A DNA stretch of 17,515 nt from an uncultured Bacteroidales bacterium (GCA_947074245.1 CAMTOW010000007.1:1-17515); one strand, 5' to 3'. Positions 7,264-15,255 are shown, counted from the first letter of the stretch. Numbers and translations: made by a program. The notes: a model not told the origin generated them from the letters alone.

Positions 7264-7312
7264 ATGTGGACGGATTTGGCCGCTTGCAACCACTTAAAAA
7301 AATGCTAAAGAT
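7264..7312 (+). ncRNA. SAM-II (metA-type) riboswitch in the metK leader
   Basis: The element fits the SAM-II H-type pseudoknot (Rfam SAM_alpha family) from memory of its consensus. Stem 1 is GTGG (7266-7269) with CCAC (7290-7293), enclosing CGGATTT and CTTGCAA. An A-rich linker (TTAAAAAAA) then leads to the signature TGCTAAAG (7303-7310). The pseudoknot pairing can be drawn as TTGCA (7284-7288) with TGC-AA (7303-7308, one bulged U). It lies upstream of metK, the SAM synthetase gene, a logical feedback target: high SAM should reduce expression. SAM-II is best known from alphaproteobacteria, with Bacteroidota members reported. SAM-I is less likely because the P3/P4 arms are absent. Confidence 0.82.
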
Positions 7313-7313
7313 C

Positions 7314-7333
7314 AAGTCATGACTCCATGACTT
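7314..7333 (+). promoter_or_regulatory. 8-bp perfect hairpin after the riboswitch, possible expression platform
   Basis: AAGTCATG (7314-7321) and CATGACTT (7326-7333) form an uninterrupted stem with a 4-base loop, directly after the SAM-II element. Only a weak T-run follows (CCTACATTTTC), so it would be a poor intrinsic terminator. Both arms contain an ATG, and the second opens a 47-codon frame. Its role as the expression platform is inference; metK itself starts about 160 bases further on. Confidence 0.5.
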
Positions 7334-7470
7334 CCTACATTTTCAGCCAAACCCACCCTATTATTCTTCCGATACGTTTATTTTTTGCCGGAATTTCAAC
7401 TCTAGCCGCTTTTCGCTACGTCTGCGTACGGATCGCTATGGAATCGAGTTTCGACAGAGTTTATCATTAA
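7327..7470 (+). CDS. Possible 47-codon leader ORF between the riboswitch and metK
   Basis: An ATG in the 3' arm of the hairpin opens a 47-residue frame that ends 22 bases before the metK ATG. The product begins MTSYIFSQTHPIILPIRLFF, has a short hydrophobic stretch (IRLFFAGISTLAAF) and matches no family I recognise. The frame may be chance. In its favour are its position in a regulated leader and its start codon inside a stable stem. Against it are its odd composition and the absence of any known homologue. Confidence 0.2.
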   Translation: MTSYIFSQTHPIILPIRLFFAGISTLAAFRYVCVRIAMESSFDRVYH

Positions 7471-7492
7471 CCCTGATATTTTACTTATTGGT

Positions 7493-8785
7493 ATGAATTA
7501 TTTATTCACCTCAGAATCGGTGTCGGAAGGACACCCGGATAAAGTAGCCGATCAGATATCGGATGCTTTGCTTGATGAGTTCTTGGCACAGGATGCCGAC
7601 TCAAAAGTAGCTTGCGAAACGCTTGTAACGACCGGACAGGTTGTTCTTGCCGGTGAAGTAAAATCAAACGCTTACGTTGATTTGATGGAAACCGTGCGTG
7701 GTGTGATCAACCGCATCGGTTATACGAAAAGCGAATACAAATTTGATGGCGATTCGTGTGGCGTATTCTCTGCGATCCACGAACAGTCGGCAGATATCAA
7801 CCGTGGTGTTGAACGTGAAAACCCATACGATCAGGGAGCCGGCGACCAAGGAATGATGTTCGGTTACGCTTGTAACGAAACAGACGCCTATATGCCGCTT
7901 TCTCTGAATCTATCGCATATCCTGCTTCAGGAACTGGCTGCAATCCGCCGCGAAGGAAAAGAGATGACTTACCTTCGTCCGGACTCAAAATCGCAGGTTA
8001 CGGTTGAATACAACGAGAAGCACGAACCGGTACGCATCCACACGATCGTTGTATCGACACAACACGACGATTTCGTGACTCCGGAGAACGACAGCATCGA
8101 AGCCCAGCTTGCTGCGGATGAGAAAATGCTCGAAGTGATCCGCGAGGATGTGAAGAACATTCTTCTTCCGCGTGTTATCGCTCGTCTTCCGGAACGCGTA
8201 AAAGCGATGTTCGACGATCAGCTGATTCTTCACGTAAACCCGACCGGGAAATTCGTGATCGGCGGTCCTCACGGAGATACCGGATTGACAGGCCGTAAGA
8301 TCATCGTTGATACATACGGTGGAAAAGGTGCTCACGGTGGTGGCGCATTCTCCGGAAAAGATCCGAGCAAGGTAGACCGTTCGGCAGCTTACGCGGCGCG
8401 TCATATCGCGAAAAACCTGGTAGCAGCAGGTGTTTCCGACGAAGTGCTGGTACAGGTTGCTTATGCGATCGGTGTAGCCCAGCCGGTAAGCCTTTTGATC
8501 GATACGTATGGCAAATCGAAAGTGAGCCAGACCGACGCAGAGATCGCAGACAAAGTGTTGAAGATTTTCGACATGCGTCCGAAAGCGATCGAAGAGCGTT
8601 TCAAGCTTCGTAACCCGATCTATCAGGAAACGGCTTCTTACGGACATTTGGGTCGTACGCCTCGTATCGTGACGAAAACGTTCACATCCAAATACCTTCA
8701 GGTTCCTATCGTTAAAGAAGTGGAACTGTTCACTTGGGAAAAACTCGACTATGTCGATCAGATAAAGGATGCATTCGGTCTGTAA
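7493..8785 (+). CDS. metK: MetK, S-adenosylmethionine synthetase
   Basis: MetK makes SAM from methionine and ATP. The 430-residue product carries SVSEGHPDKVADQISDALLD with His14 and Asp16 of the active site, and the hexapeptide GAGDQG at 115-120. It also has GGPHGDTGLTGRK (257-269) and the P-loop-like GGGAFSGKDPSKVDRSAAY (about 282-300). All are family signatures, and the length fits Bacteroidota MetK, which is longer than the roughly 385 residues of E. coli. The ATG at 7493 is fixed by the conserved N-terminus. It has its own promoter, a SAM-II leader and a strong terminator, so it appears to be a single-gene SAM-regulated unit. Confidence 0.97.
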   Translation: MNYLFTSESVSEGHPDKVADQISDALLDEFLAQDADSKVACETLVTTGQVVLAGEVKSNAYVDLMETVRGVINRIGYTKSEYKFDGDSCGVFSAIHEQSADINRGVERENPYDQGAGDQGMMFGYACNETDAYMPLSLNLSHILLQELAAIRREGKEMTYLRPDSKSQVTVEYNEKHEPVRIHTIVVSTQHDDFVTPENDSIEAQLAADEKMLEVIREDVKNILLPRVIARLPERVKAMFDDQLILHVNPTGKFVIGGPHGDTGLTGRKIIVDTYGGKGAHGGGAFSGKDPSKVDRSAAYAARHIAKNLVAAGVSDEVLVQVAYAIGVAQPVSLLIDTYGKSKVSQTDAEIADKVLKIFDMRPKAIEERFKLRNPIYQETASYGHLGRTPRIVTKTFTSKYLQVPIVKEVELFTWEKLDYVDQIKDAFGL

Positions 8786-8880
8786 AACTTGTTTTATCCG
8801 GAAGAGAGAAAGAATCGTTCCGACGATTCCCGATCAAATCTTATGTTTTAAGTCTAACTGCATTAATGATTAGAAAAAGC

Positions 8881-8924
8881 AGACGCCGTTCGGAAAGAAT
8901 TCTTTCCGTTACGGCGTCTTTTTT
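8881..8924 (+). terminator. Strong terminator after metK
   Basis: AGACGCCGT (8881-8889) pairs with ACGGCGTCT (8911-8919). Inside lies a second perfect dyad, GGAAAGAATTCTTTCC (8892-8907). A T-run (8919-8924) follows and an A-run (8874-8878) precedes, so it could work in both directions. A separate 7-bp hairpin (GAATCGT/ACGATTC, 8812-8829) without T-tract lies between it and the metK stop. Confidence 0.9.
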
Positions 8925-8938
8925 ATTCGCCAGATGAT

Positions 8939-8946
8939 TATTTTTG
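8939..8946 (+). promoter_or_regulatory. Bacteroidota -7 promoter element for the lipoprotein gene
   Basis: TATTTTTG is a perfect TAnnTTTG match, with the T-rich tail of the preceding terminator in the -33 region. It lies 27 bases before the ATG at 8973. This favours that start over the in-frame ATG at 8934, which would place the promoter inside the gene. Confidence 0.55.
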
Positions 8947-8972
8947 TAATCAACATACGTAAATACAGATCT

Positions 8973-10085
8973 ATGTACAGATTTATTACCCTGTTTTGTC
9001 TGATCGGTCTTCTTGCGACCGGATGTAGTACGAAACCGAAAAATACACCGGTGCAACCGAAGTACGTTTTTGTCAGCGGTGAGACGCAACCCGGTCCGGA
9101 ATCATTCTTCGCCACTGTGATGGATGCCGACGGAGCGATCCGTTTCGATACGATCGCGGTCAATCAGGAAGGCGTGTTCCGCTACCGTACGCTATCCGAT
9201 TCTTTGATTCAATTGAATCTGTTTTATAAAGGATGGGAAAATAGCGCAGAGTTTTATCTGAAAAATCAGGATACGATCAATCTGATGATCTGGCCCGACT
9301 CGATTCCGGCCATACGCGTATCGGGCGATACGGTCAATACGCTTCTCTACACGTTCATCAACCGATACGGATCGGTTTTGAATGAATTACGACTGAATAT
9401 CGCCGCGAACGGTTACTCGGGAATGAGCCCCGCGTCGGATTCGTTACGCACGGCAATGATCGGCCACATCAAGGAGTTCTGTCAGAAACACCCGGCCAAC
9501 CCGGCTTCGTCGGTCGTGATCCGCGAGTGTTTGCCGCTGTTCCAAAACGAATTTGAAATCGAATCGATGCTGAACCTCTTGCAGAGTGAGGGATCCCCGA
9601 GATTGATCCGAAATCAGATCGCCGAATATATAGCCGTAGCCGATACGCTGACGCTCAACCGGAAATTGCCGTTGGTATCTTGCCGCAACACCGACGGGAA
9701 AAAGGTGTCGCTGCATGAGACGCTCAAGTCGTATACGCTGTTTACGTTTTGGGCGAGTTGGGACAAACAATCGATAGCGAAAGTAAAAAGCGCCATGAAA
9801 CTGAAGGAAACACTTCGAAACAGTCGGTTCGAAATCGTAAACATATCGCTCGACAACAACGACTCGATCTGGGAAAAGGCTCTGAAAGATCAGAAAATAA
9901 CAGGGCGTAACTTCCGCCTTTCGCTGGGATTCGCCGATGAGATCGTCGGGAAATTCGGAATCCATACCATTCCTGAAACGATTCTGACCGATACGAATAT
10001 GATTGTCGTTCAGAAAAACATGCCGAACGAACAGCTGAAAAAATACCTCGAAGAGAAGGTTCTTCCCGCTTCGAAAAAGAAATAA
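8973..10085 (+). CDS. Lipoprotein with thioredoxin-like (TlpA/AhpC-TSA type) domain lacking the CxxC
   Basis: The 370-residue product starts with a lipoprotein signal, MYRFITLFCLIGLLATGC, with lipobox LATGC and acylated Cys18. A beta-rich N-terminal part (about 30-130) resembles the DUF4369-like domain often joined to thioredoxin folds in Bacteroidota. The C-terminal part is thioredoxin-like: LFTFWASWDKQS at about 257-267, FEIVNISLDNND, and a TIPE turn with the cis-proline at 334. Where redox-active members have WCxxC, this one has W-D-K-Q-S, so both catalytic cysteines are missing and disulfide chemistry is unlikely. It may act as a binding or scaffold protein in the envelope. It is transcribed alone, between two terminators. 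Family calls are from motif recognition. Confidence 0.8.
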   Translation: MYRFITLFCLIGLLATGCSTKPKNTPVQPKYVFVSGETQPGPESFFATVMDADGAIRFDTIAVNQEGVFRYRTLSDSLIQLNLFYKGWENSAEFYLKNQDTINLMIWPDSIPAIRVSGDTVNTLLYTFINRYGSVLNELRLNIAANGYSGMSPASDSLRTAMIGHIKEFCQKHPANPASSVVIRECLPLFQNEFEIESMLNLLQSEGSPRLIRNQIAEYIAVADTLTLNRKLPLVSCRNTDGKKVSLHETLKSYTLFTFWASWDKQSIAKVKSAMKLKETLRNSRFEIVNISLDNNDSIWEKALKDQKITGRNFRLSLGFADEIVGKFGIHTIPETILTDTNMIVVQKNMPNEQLKKYLEEKVLPASKKK

Positions 10086-10110
10086 CGGATCATTTTAAAC
10101 GATCGGTCTG

Positions 10111-10161
10111 AAACGGACGATCTGATTTTTATCGCTGAGATAAGATCGGATCGTCCGTTTT
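10111..10161 (+). terminator. Terminator after the lipoprotein gene
   Basis: AAACGGACGATC (10111-10122) pairs perfectly over 12 bp with GATCGTCCGTTT (10149-10160). The 26-base loop can itself fold partly, and TTTT (10158-10161) follows. The A-run on the 5' arm means it could also stop transcription arriving from the right. Confidence 0.8.
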
Positions 10162-10201
10162 CCGTTTCATCCCACGAAAGAATCAGCAACTATTCGCAAC
10201 C

Positions 10202-10209
10202 TTATTTTG
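10202..10209 (+). promoter_or_regulatory. Candidate -7 promoter element for comM
   Basis: TTATTTTG matches TAnnTTTG at all but one fixed position and lies 36 bases before the ATG at 10246, soon after a terminator. A -33 TTTG is not evident. Confidence 0.4.
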
Positions 10210-10245
10210 TTGTATAAAAATAATCTTCGTACAACCTTATATCGG

Positions 10246-11778
10246 ATGCTTGTAAAAACCTATGCTTCTGCAGTGCAAGGAATTGATGCAGAAATCGTCA
10301 CGTGTGAAATCAGCAGTTCTTCCGGAATACGTATTTTGATGGTGGGACTTCCCGACATAACCGTTCGGGAAAGCCGGGATCGGATCCAGGCCGCCGTCGA
10401 ACACATCGGAATTAAATTTCCCCGCAAACAGATCGTGGTCAATCTCTCTCCAGCCGATTTGCGGAAAGAGGGTGCTCAATACGACCTTCCGCTCGCCATC
10501 GGGATTCTGGCTTCTTCCGAACTGGTCTCGACCGATCGGTTGGAAGAGTTCCTGATTGTAGGCGAACTATCGCTCGACGGATATATAAAACCCGTGAAAG
10601 GTGCGCTCCCAATAGCAATCAAAGCACGCGAACAGAAGTTTCGCGGAATCATTCTTCCCAAAGAGAATGCGCGCGAAGCGGCTGTTGTAAACAATCTGGA
10701 AGTATACGGAGTATCGCATCTGAAGGAGGTGATCGAATTCCTCAACGGGAAAGCCGAACTTCACCCTCTTGAAATCAATACGCGCGAAGAGTTCCGAAAC
10801 GCCACCTGCACCTATGATCTGGATTTTGAGGACGTGAAAGGGCAAGACTCGGTGAAACGGGCGTTTGAAGTGGCGGCGGCAGGTGGCCATAACCTGATTA
10901 TGGTAGGCCCTCCCGGATCGGGAAAATCCATGATGGCCAAACGCCTCCCCTCCATCCTACCACCGCTGACGATGGGCGAATCGCTCGAAACCACTAAGAT
11001 TCATTCCGTTTCGGGATATAAGCTCAAGAAAGGGCTGATTACGCAGCGACCGTTTCGCGCGCCTCATCATACCATCTCGCAAGTAGCTCTCATCGGCGGT
11101 GGCGCCAATCCCGCTCCCGGAGAAGTATCGCTCGCACACAACGGTGTTTTGTTTCTGGACGAACTTCCGGAGTTTTCCCGTCAGGTGCTCGAAGTGTTGC
11201 GCCAACCGTTGGAGGACCGGAAGATCTGCATCTCCAGAGCCCGGTCTACCGTCACCTACCCTTCGGGGCTGATGCTGGTAGCATCGATGAATCCCTGCCC
11301 CTGCGGTTACTACAATCACCCGTCGCGCGAATGTGTCTGCAACGGACAGTCGGTCAAGAAATATCTGAATCGGATTTCCGGCCCGCTACTCGACCGAATC
11401 GACATTCAGATCGAGATCGTACCGGTGCCTTTCGAAGACATCTCCTCTACCCGTACGGGCGAATCGAGTCAATCCATCCGCGACCGGGTAATAAAAGCCC
11501 GACAGATCCAGGAAGATCGCTTCCGGGATGAGAAAGGGATCTATTGCAACGCTCAGATGAACACCAAGCTATTGAACCGTTTCGCCCTTCCCGACAAAGA
11601 GGGTCTGAAACGGTTGAAACAGGCGATGCAGGCCTTCTCGCTGTCGGCTCGCGCCTACGACAGGATTCTAAAAGTAGCACGCACGATCGCCGATCTCGAA
11701 GATTCGGAAAACATATCGGTGAAACACATTTCGGAAGCGATCGGATATCGGAATCTCGATCGTGAAAATTGGGCTTAA
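10246..11778 (+). CDS. comM: YifB/ComM family Mg chelatase-like AAA+ ATPase
   Basis: ComM is a hexameric helicase that promotes branch migration of incoming DNA during natural transformation. Homologues (YifB) are widespread even in species not known to be competent. The 510-residue product has the N-terminal Lon-like/ChlI region beginning MLVKTYASAVQGIDAEIV. The AAA+ domain has Walker A GPPGSGKS (221-228) and Walker B VLFLDELPEF (Asp305, Glu306). A cysteine cluster, CPCGYY...CVC, is followed by ISGPLLDRIDIQIEI and the C-terminal Mg-chelatase helical region (SARAYDRILKVARTIADLE). The frame is open upstream to 10207, but MLVKTY is the family N-terminus. The UDG-like gene follows after 11 bases, so they are probably one transcript. 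Confidence 0.93.
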   Translation: MLVKTYASAVQGIDAEIVTCEISSSSGIRILMVGLPDITVRESRDRIQAAVEHIGIKFPRKQIVVNLSPADLRKEGAQYDLPLAIGILASSELVSTDRLEEFLIVGELSLDGYIKPVKGALPIAIKAREQKFRGIILPKENAREAAVVNNLEVYGVSHLKEVIEFLNGKAELHPLEINTREEFRNATCTYDLDFEDVKGQDSVKRAFEVAAAGGHNLIMVGPPGSGKSMMAKRLPSILPPLTMGESLETTKIHSVSGYKLKKGLITQRPFRAPHHTISQVALIGGGANPAPGEVSLAHNGVLFLDELPEFSRQVLEVLRQPLEDRKICISRARSTVTYPSGLMLVASMNPCPCGYYNHPSRECVCNGQSVKKYLNRISGPLLDRIDIQIEIVPVPFEDISSTRTGESSQSIRDRVIKARQIQEDRFRDEKGIYCNAQMNTKLLNRFALPDKEGLKRLKQAMQAFSLSARAYDRILKVARTIADLEDSENISVKHISEAIGYRNLDRENWA

Positions 11779-11789
11779 CAAAAAGTAGT

Positions 11790-12365
11790 ATGGATCATAA
11801 AACAACCATCCCTTTCGGCAGTCAGACAATCGAAACGCTGGAAGACATCCTTCCCGAAAACGGAACCTTGAAGATTCTGTTTATCGGCCGTACACCGAGT
11901 TTGAAAAGCGTTCGCGTAGGACACTATTTTCAGGGAAGCAGAGGAAGCTATTTCTGGAAAGTCTTGAAAGAAACGGGCATTCTGAAGGTTCCGCAAGACG
12001 AATTTCCCGACGATTCGCTTCTGGCGAACGGTTACGGAATTACACACATCTCCAAAATACCTTGCGAATATCAGAACTTCACCGCTGCCGAAGCGTTTAT
12101 CGGCTATGGGTCGCTGATGGAAAAGATCGACCGATATCGCCCCGAACTGATCGTATTCACCTATAAGAATGCGCTCGACCGGATCTTGACGGCCATCAAA
12201 CACAAGATACCCACCGAATATGGTTTCAATCCCGATTGCGATCCGCTGTTTCATTCGGCGGTATTCGTATTTCCGATGCCGGGTACGCCCTGCACACGCG
12301 CTCAATCGGCAATCGCTATGAACGATCTTCTGAATTTTCTGAAGATAACCCCTCCGAAAGGATAA
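11790..12365 (+). CDS. Uracil-DNA glycosylase superfamily protein, Mug/TDG-like with altered motifs
   Basis: The 191-residue product resembles the Mug/TDG branch of the UDG superfamily in length and layout. ILFIGRTPSLKS (29-40) stands where Mug has GINPG, then YFWKVLKETG, LLANGYGITHISKIP, an ELIVFTYKNALDRIL strand-helix, and VFPMPGTPCTRAQS where Mug has its second motif NPSGLSR. The catalytic Asn of Mug motif 1 is replaced by Thr35 and the Asn of motif 2 by Met. I recall similar GxTPxLKS...FPMPGTPCT proteins in other Bacteroidota, so this looks like a conserved subfamily rather than decay. Enzymatic activity is therefore unsure. It follows comM after 11 bases; the ATG at 11790 is preferred over the in-frame TTG at 11769. 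Confidence 0.75.
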   Translation: MDHKTTIPFGSQTIETLEDILPENGTLKILFIGRTPSLKSVRVGHYFQGSRGSYFWKVLKETGILKVPQDEFPDDSLLANGYGITHISKIPCEYQNFTAAEAFIGYGSLMEKIDRYRPELIVFTYKNALDRILTAIKHKIPTEYGFNPDCDPLFHSAVFVFPMPGTPCTRAQSAIAMNDLLNFLKITPPKG

Positions 12366-12461
12366 TGATTTCAGGAAAGATCGCGAATCGATCCGAGCCT
12401 TTTCTTTCGCTTTCTGCCTGTTATCTTGAACATTCACTCCCGCACACTGCTTCTATTTAAT

Positions 12462-12469
12462 TATATTTG
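12462..12469 (+). promoter_or_regulatory. Bacteroidota -7 promoter element for mutS
   Basis: TATATTTG is a perfect TAnnTTTG match followed by C, 68 bases before the proposed GTG start. The expected leader holds a small hairpin, TGCGC (12485-12489) with GCGCA (12498-12502). The stretch between the UDG-like gene and this element has only a GATCG/CGATC hairpin (12379-12393) with a pyrimidine-rich tail and no clear terminator. Confidence 0.55.
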
Positions 12470-12537
12470 CAGATACAATTTGAGTGCGCTCTCTTGCGCG
12501 CAGGTATCTTCATATTCAATTAATAAATAATCAGACA

Positions 12538-15156
12538 GTGGCTAAATCTGTGGTGGAAACACCTTTGATGAAACAATATTACGAAATGAAAGGGATGCAT
12601 CCCGATGCGATCCTTTTGTTTCGTGTAGGCGATTTTTACGAAACATTCTCTGAAGACGCCATCTCGACTTCCGAAATTCTCGGTATCACACTCACCCGCC
12701 GTGCCAACGGTTCGGCATCGTACGTCGAACTGGCCGGATTTCCCCATCATGCCTTGGATACATATTTGCCCAAACTGGTTCGTGCCGGAAAAAGGGTAGC
12801 TATTTGCGAACAGCTCGAAGATCCGAAACTCACCAAGAAACTGGTGAAACGGGGTATCACTGAGCTGGTCACGCCGGGCGTATCGATCAACGACAACATC
12901 CTGAATCATCGCGAAAACAACTTCCTGGCCGGAGTTCATTTCGGAACCGGAAAACAGGATATGGGCGTATCGTTTCTGGATATTTCGACGGGCGAATTCA
13001 TGACTGCCGAAGGAAACGCGGATTATATCGACAAACTTCTGAATAGCTTCGTTCCGAAAGAGGTCCTTTTCGAAAGAGGAAAGAAAGCCCGTTTCGAAGA
13101 ACTGTTCGGCAATCGATTCTTTACGTTCGAACTTGATGACTGGATCTTTACGGCCGATGCCGCTCGAGATCGGTTATTGAAACAGTTTGAGACGAAAAAC
13201 CTGAAAGGATTCGGAATCGATCATCTGAAAAACGGAGTTATCGCAGCCGGATCATTGCTCCATTATCTCGATATCACGCAACATAATCAGACCTCTCACA
13301 TCAACTCCCTGTCGCGAATCGAACAGGAAGGTTACGTGCGTCTGGATAAATTTACCATCCGAAGCCTGGAGTTGGCGGGAAGCATGAACGAAGGGGGTAG
13401 CTCGCTGTTGAATATCATCGATCGCACCACCTCTCCGATGGGTGCTCGCCTGCTGCGCAGATGGGTGCTTTTCCCATTGAAAGACGTTTCTCCGATTGTA
13501 GAACGCCATGCGGTAGTGGAATATTTCTTCAAAAACCCCGAGTTCAAAGAGGTGATCGAAGAGAATCTGCATCTGATCGGCGACCTGGAACGCATCATCT
13601 CCAAAGTTGCCGTAGGCCGCATCAATCCGCGCGAAGTAGCTCAATTGCGCGTAGCGCTGGCAGCCCTTGTTCCGATCAAAAAGATCTGTATGGAAGCCGA
13701 CGAACCGTCTTTGCAACGCATCGGCGATCACATCCATCTCTGCGAAATGATTCGAGATCGCATCGAAAAAGAGGTTAACAACGATCCGCCCGCATTGCTC
13801 AACCGAGGTGGCGTGATTCGTGCGGGTGTCAATGAAGAGCTCGATTCCTTGCGCGACATGGCTTATTCGGGCAAAGACTATCTGCTTAAGATTCAACAAC
13901 GCGAAATAGAACATACCGGAATCCCGAGCCTGAAAATCAGTTTCAACAACGTTTTCGGCTATTACATCGAGGTCCGCAACACCCATAAAGACAAGGTTCC
14001 TGCCGAATGGATCCGAAAACAGACGCTCGTAAGTGCCGAACGTTATATCACGCAGGAGCTGAAAGAGTATGAAGAAAAGATTCTGGGAGCCGAAGAAAAG
14101 ATTCTCGCGCTCGAGACTCGTCTGTTCAACGACATCGTATTGAGTCTGGTCGAATATATTCCCAACATTCAGCACAATGCCGCGATGATCGGACGTATCG
14201 ACTGTCTGCTCTCTTTCGCTCGCATCGCTGCCGAAAACAGATACGTTCGTCCTGAAATCAACGAGTCTTTGATACTCGATATCCGTCAGGGACGCCATCC
14301 GGTGATTGAAAAGCAATTGCCTCCGGGCGAAAGCTACATCGCCAACGACGTATATCTCGACAATGATTCCCAACAGATCATCATGATCACCGGTCCCAAC
14401 ATGGCCGGTAAATCGGCTCTTCTCCGTCAGACCGCACTGATCACCCTATTGGCTCAGATCGGAAGTTTCGTTCCGGCAGAGTCGGCAAAGATCGGATTGG
14501 TCGATAAGATCTTTACCCGTGTGGGAGCGTCGGATAACATCTCGGTCGGAGAATCCACGTTCATGGTAGAAATGAACGAGGCTTCGGATATCCTCAACAA
14601 CATCTCCGAGCGAAGTCTTATCTTGTTCGACGAGTTGGGACGCGGCACCAGTACCTACGACGGTATTTCCATCGCCTGGGCAATCGTAGAGCATATTCAC
14701 GAAAATCCGAAAGGACGTGCCAAAACGCTCTTTGCGACTCACTACCACGAATTGAACGAAATGGAGAAGACATTCCCGCGCATCGTCAATTTCAATGTAT
14801 CGGTCAAAGAGGTTGAAAACAAAGTGATCTTCCTGCGCAAACTCGTCAAAGGCGGAAGCGAACACAGCTTCGGGATTCATGTGGCGAAGATGGCCGGAAT
14901 GCCGAAAAGTATCGTAAAACGAGCTAACTCCATATTAGGACAACTGGAAAATGAAAACCGAAAAGGCAATATCGCCAAACCGGTCAAAGAGATCAGTTCC
15001 CATCGAGAAGGGATGCAATTGAGCTTCTTTCAGCTGGACGATCCGGTGTTGAGTCAGATTCGCGATGAGATAAAAAATATCGATATCAACAATCTTACCC
15101 CCATCGAAGCGCTCAATAAACTCAACGAAATCCGTAAGATCGTTACCGGACGATGA
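12538..15156 (+). CDS. mutS: DNA mismatch repair protein MutS
   Basis: MutS recognises mispaired or looped bases and recruits MutL. The 872-residue product has the mismatch-reading motif GDFYETF (Phe33, Glu35) in domain I, and connector and lever domains in the middle. The C-terminal ATPase has Walker A GPNMAGKS (619-626), STFMVEMNEAS, Walker B LILFDELGRGTS (Asp698, Glu699) and FATHYHEL. The length is normal. The start is taken as GTG at 12538, because homologues begin M-A-K...TPLMKQY(Y/F)EMK, which the frame matches from that codon (VAKSVVETPLMKQYYEMKG). The frame is open upstream to another GTG at 12484, with no conserved sequence there. A strong terminator follows the stop. Confidence 0.96.
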   Translation: MAKSVVETPLMKQYYEMKGMHPDAILLFRVGDFYETFSEDAISTSEILGITLTRRANGSASYVELAGFPHHALDTYLPKLVRAGKRVAICEQLEDPKLTKKLVKRGITELVTPGVSINDNILNHRENNFLAGVHFGTGKQDMGVSFLDISTGEFMTAEGNADYIDKLLNSFVPKEVLFERGKKARFEELFGNRFFTFELDDWIFTADAARDRLLKQFETKNLKGFGIDHLKNGVIAAGSLLHYLDITQHNQTSHINSLSRIEQEGYVRLDKFTIRSLELAGSMNEGGSSLLNIIDRTTSPMGARLLRRWVLFPLKDVSPIVERHAVVEYFFKNPEFKEVIEENLHLIGDLERIISKVAVGRINPREVAQLRVALAALVPIKKICMEADEPSLQRIGDHIHLCEMIRDRIEKEVNNDPPALLNRGGVIRAGVNEELDSLRDMAYSGKDYLLKIQQREIEHTGIPSLKISFNNVFGYYIEVRNTHKDKVPAEWIRKQTLVSAERYITQELKEYEEKILGAEEKILALETRLFNDIVLSLVEYIPNIQHNAAMIGRIDCLLSFARIAAENRYVRPEINESLILDIRQGRHPVIEKQLPPGESYIANDVYLDNDSQQIIMITGPNMAGKSALLRQTALITLLAQIGSFVPAESAKIGLVDKIFTRVGASDNISVGESTFMVEMNEASDILNNISERSLILFDELGRGTSTYDGISIAWAIVEHIHENPKGRAKTLFATHYHELNEMEKTFPRIVNFNVSVKEVENKVIFLRKLVKGGSEHSFGIHVAKMAGMPKSIVKRANSILGQLENENRKGNIAKPVKEISSHREGMQLSFFQLDDPVLSQIRDEIKNIDINNLTPIEALNKLNEIRKIVTGR

Positions 15157-15178
15157 TTTTTCTTGTTCGCACAAAATA

Positions 15179-15232
15179 AGATTCCCCCGAATGAATCAGC
15201 CATCCTGCTATTCATTCGGGGGAATCTGTTTT
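15179..15232. terminator. 18-bp bidirectional terminator between convergent genes
   Basis: AGATTCCCCCGAATGAAT (15179-15196) is perfectly complementary to 15210-15227, with a 13-base loop. On the plus strand GTTTTTATTCTGTTTT follows. On the minus strand the flank reads TATTTTG. It therefore ends both mutS (plus) and the radical SAM gene (minus), whose stops lie 22 and 28 bases from the stem. Confidence 0.93.
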
Positions 15233-15255
15233 TATTCTGTTTTCGTCGGTTACGA

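Noticed and set aside
7264..7312. SAM-I (S-box) riboswitch
   Set aside because: GCAACC and TGCTAA recall the S-box core, but the long P3 and P4 arms are missing and the short pseudoknot layout fits SAM-II much better.
8934..8972. Upstream ATG for the lipoprotein gene
   Set aside because: It would place charged residues before the signal peptide and overlap the TATTTTTG promoter element; the ATG at 8973 gives a normal lipoprotein signal.
13252..14373. 373-codon open frame on the minus strand
   Set aside because: It lies entirely within mutS, whose plus-strand product has all expected motifs. The minus product shows no recognisable domain; it is a shadow.
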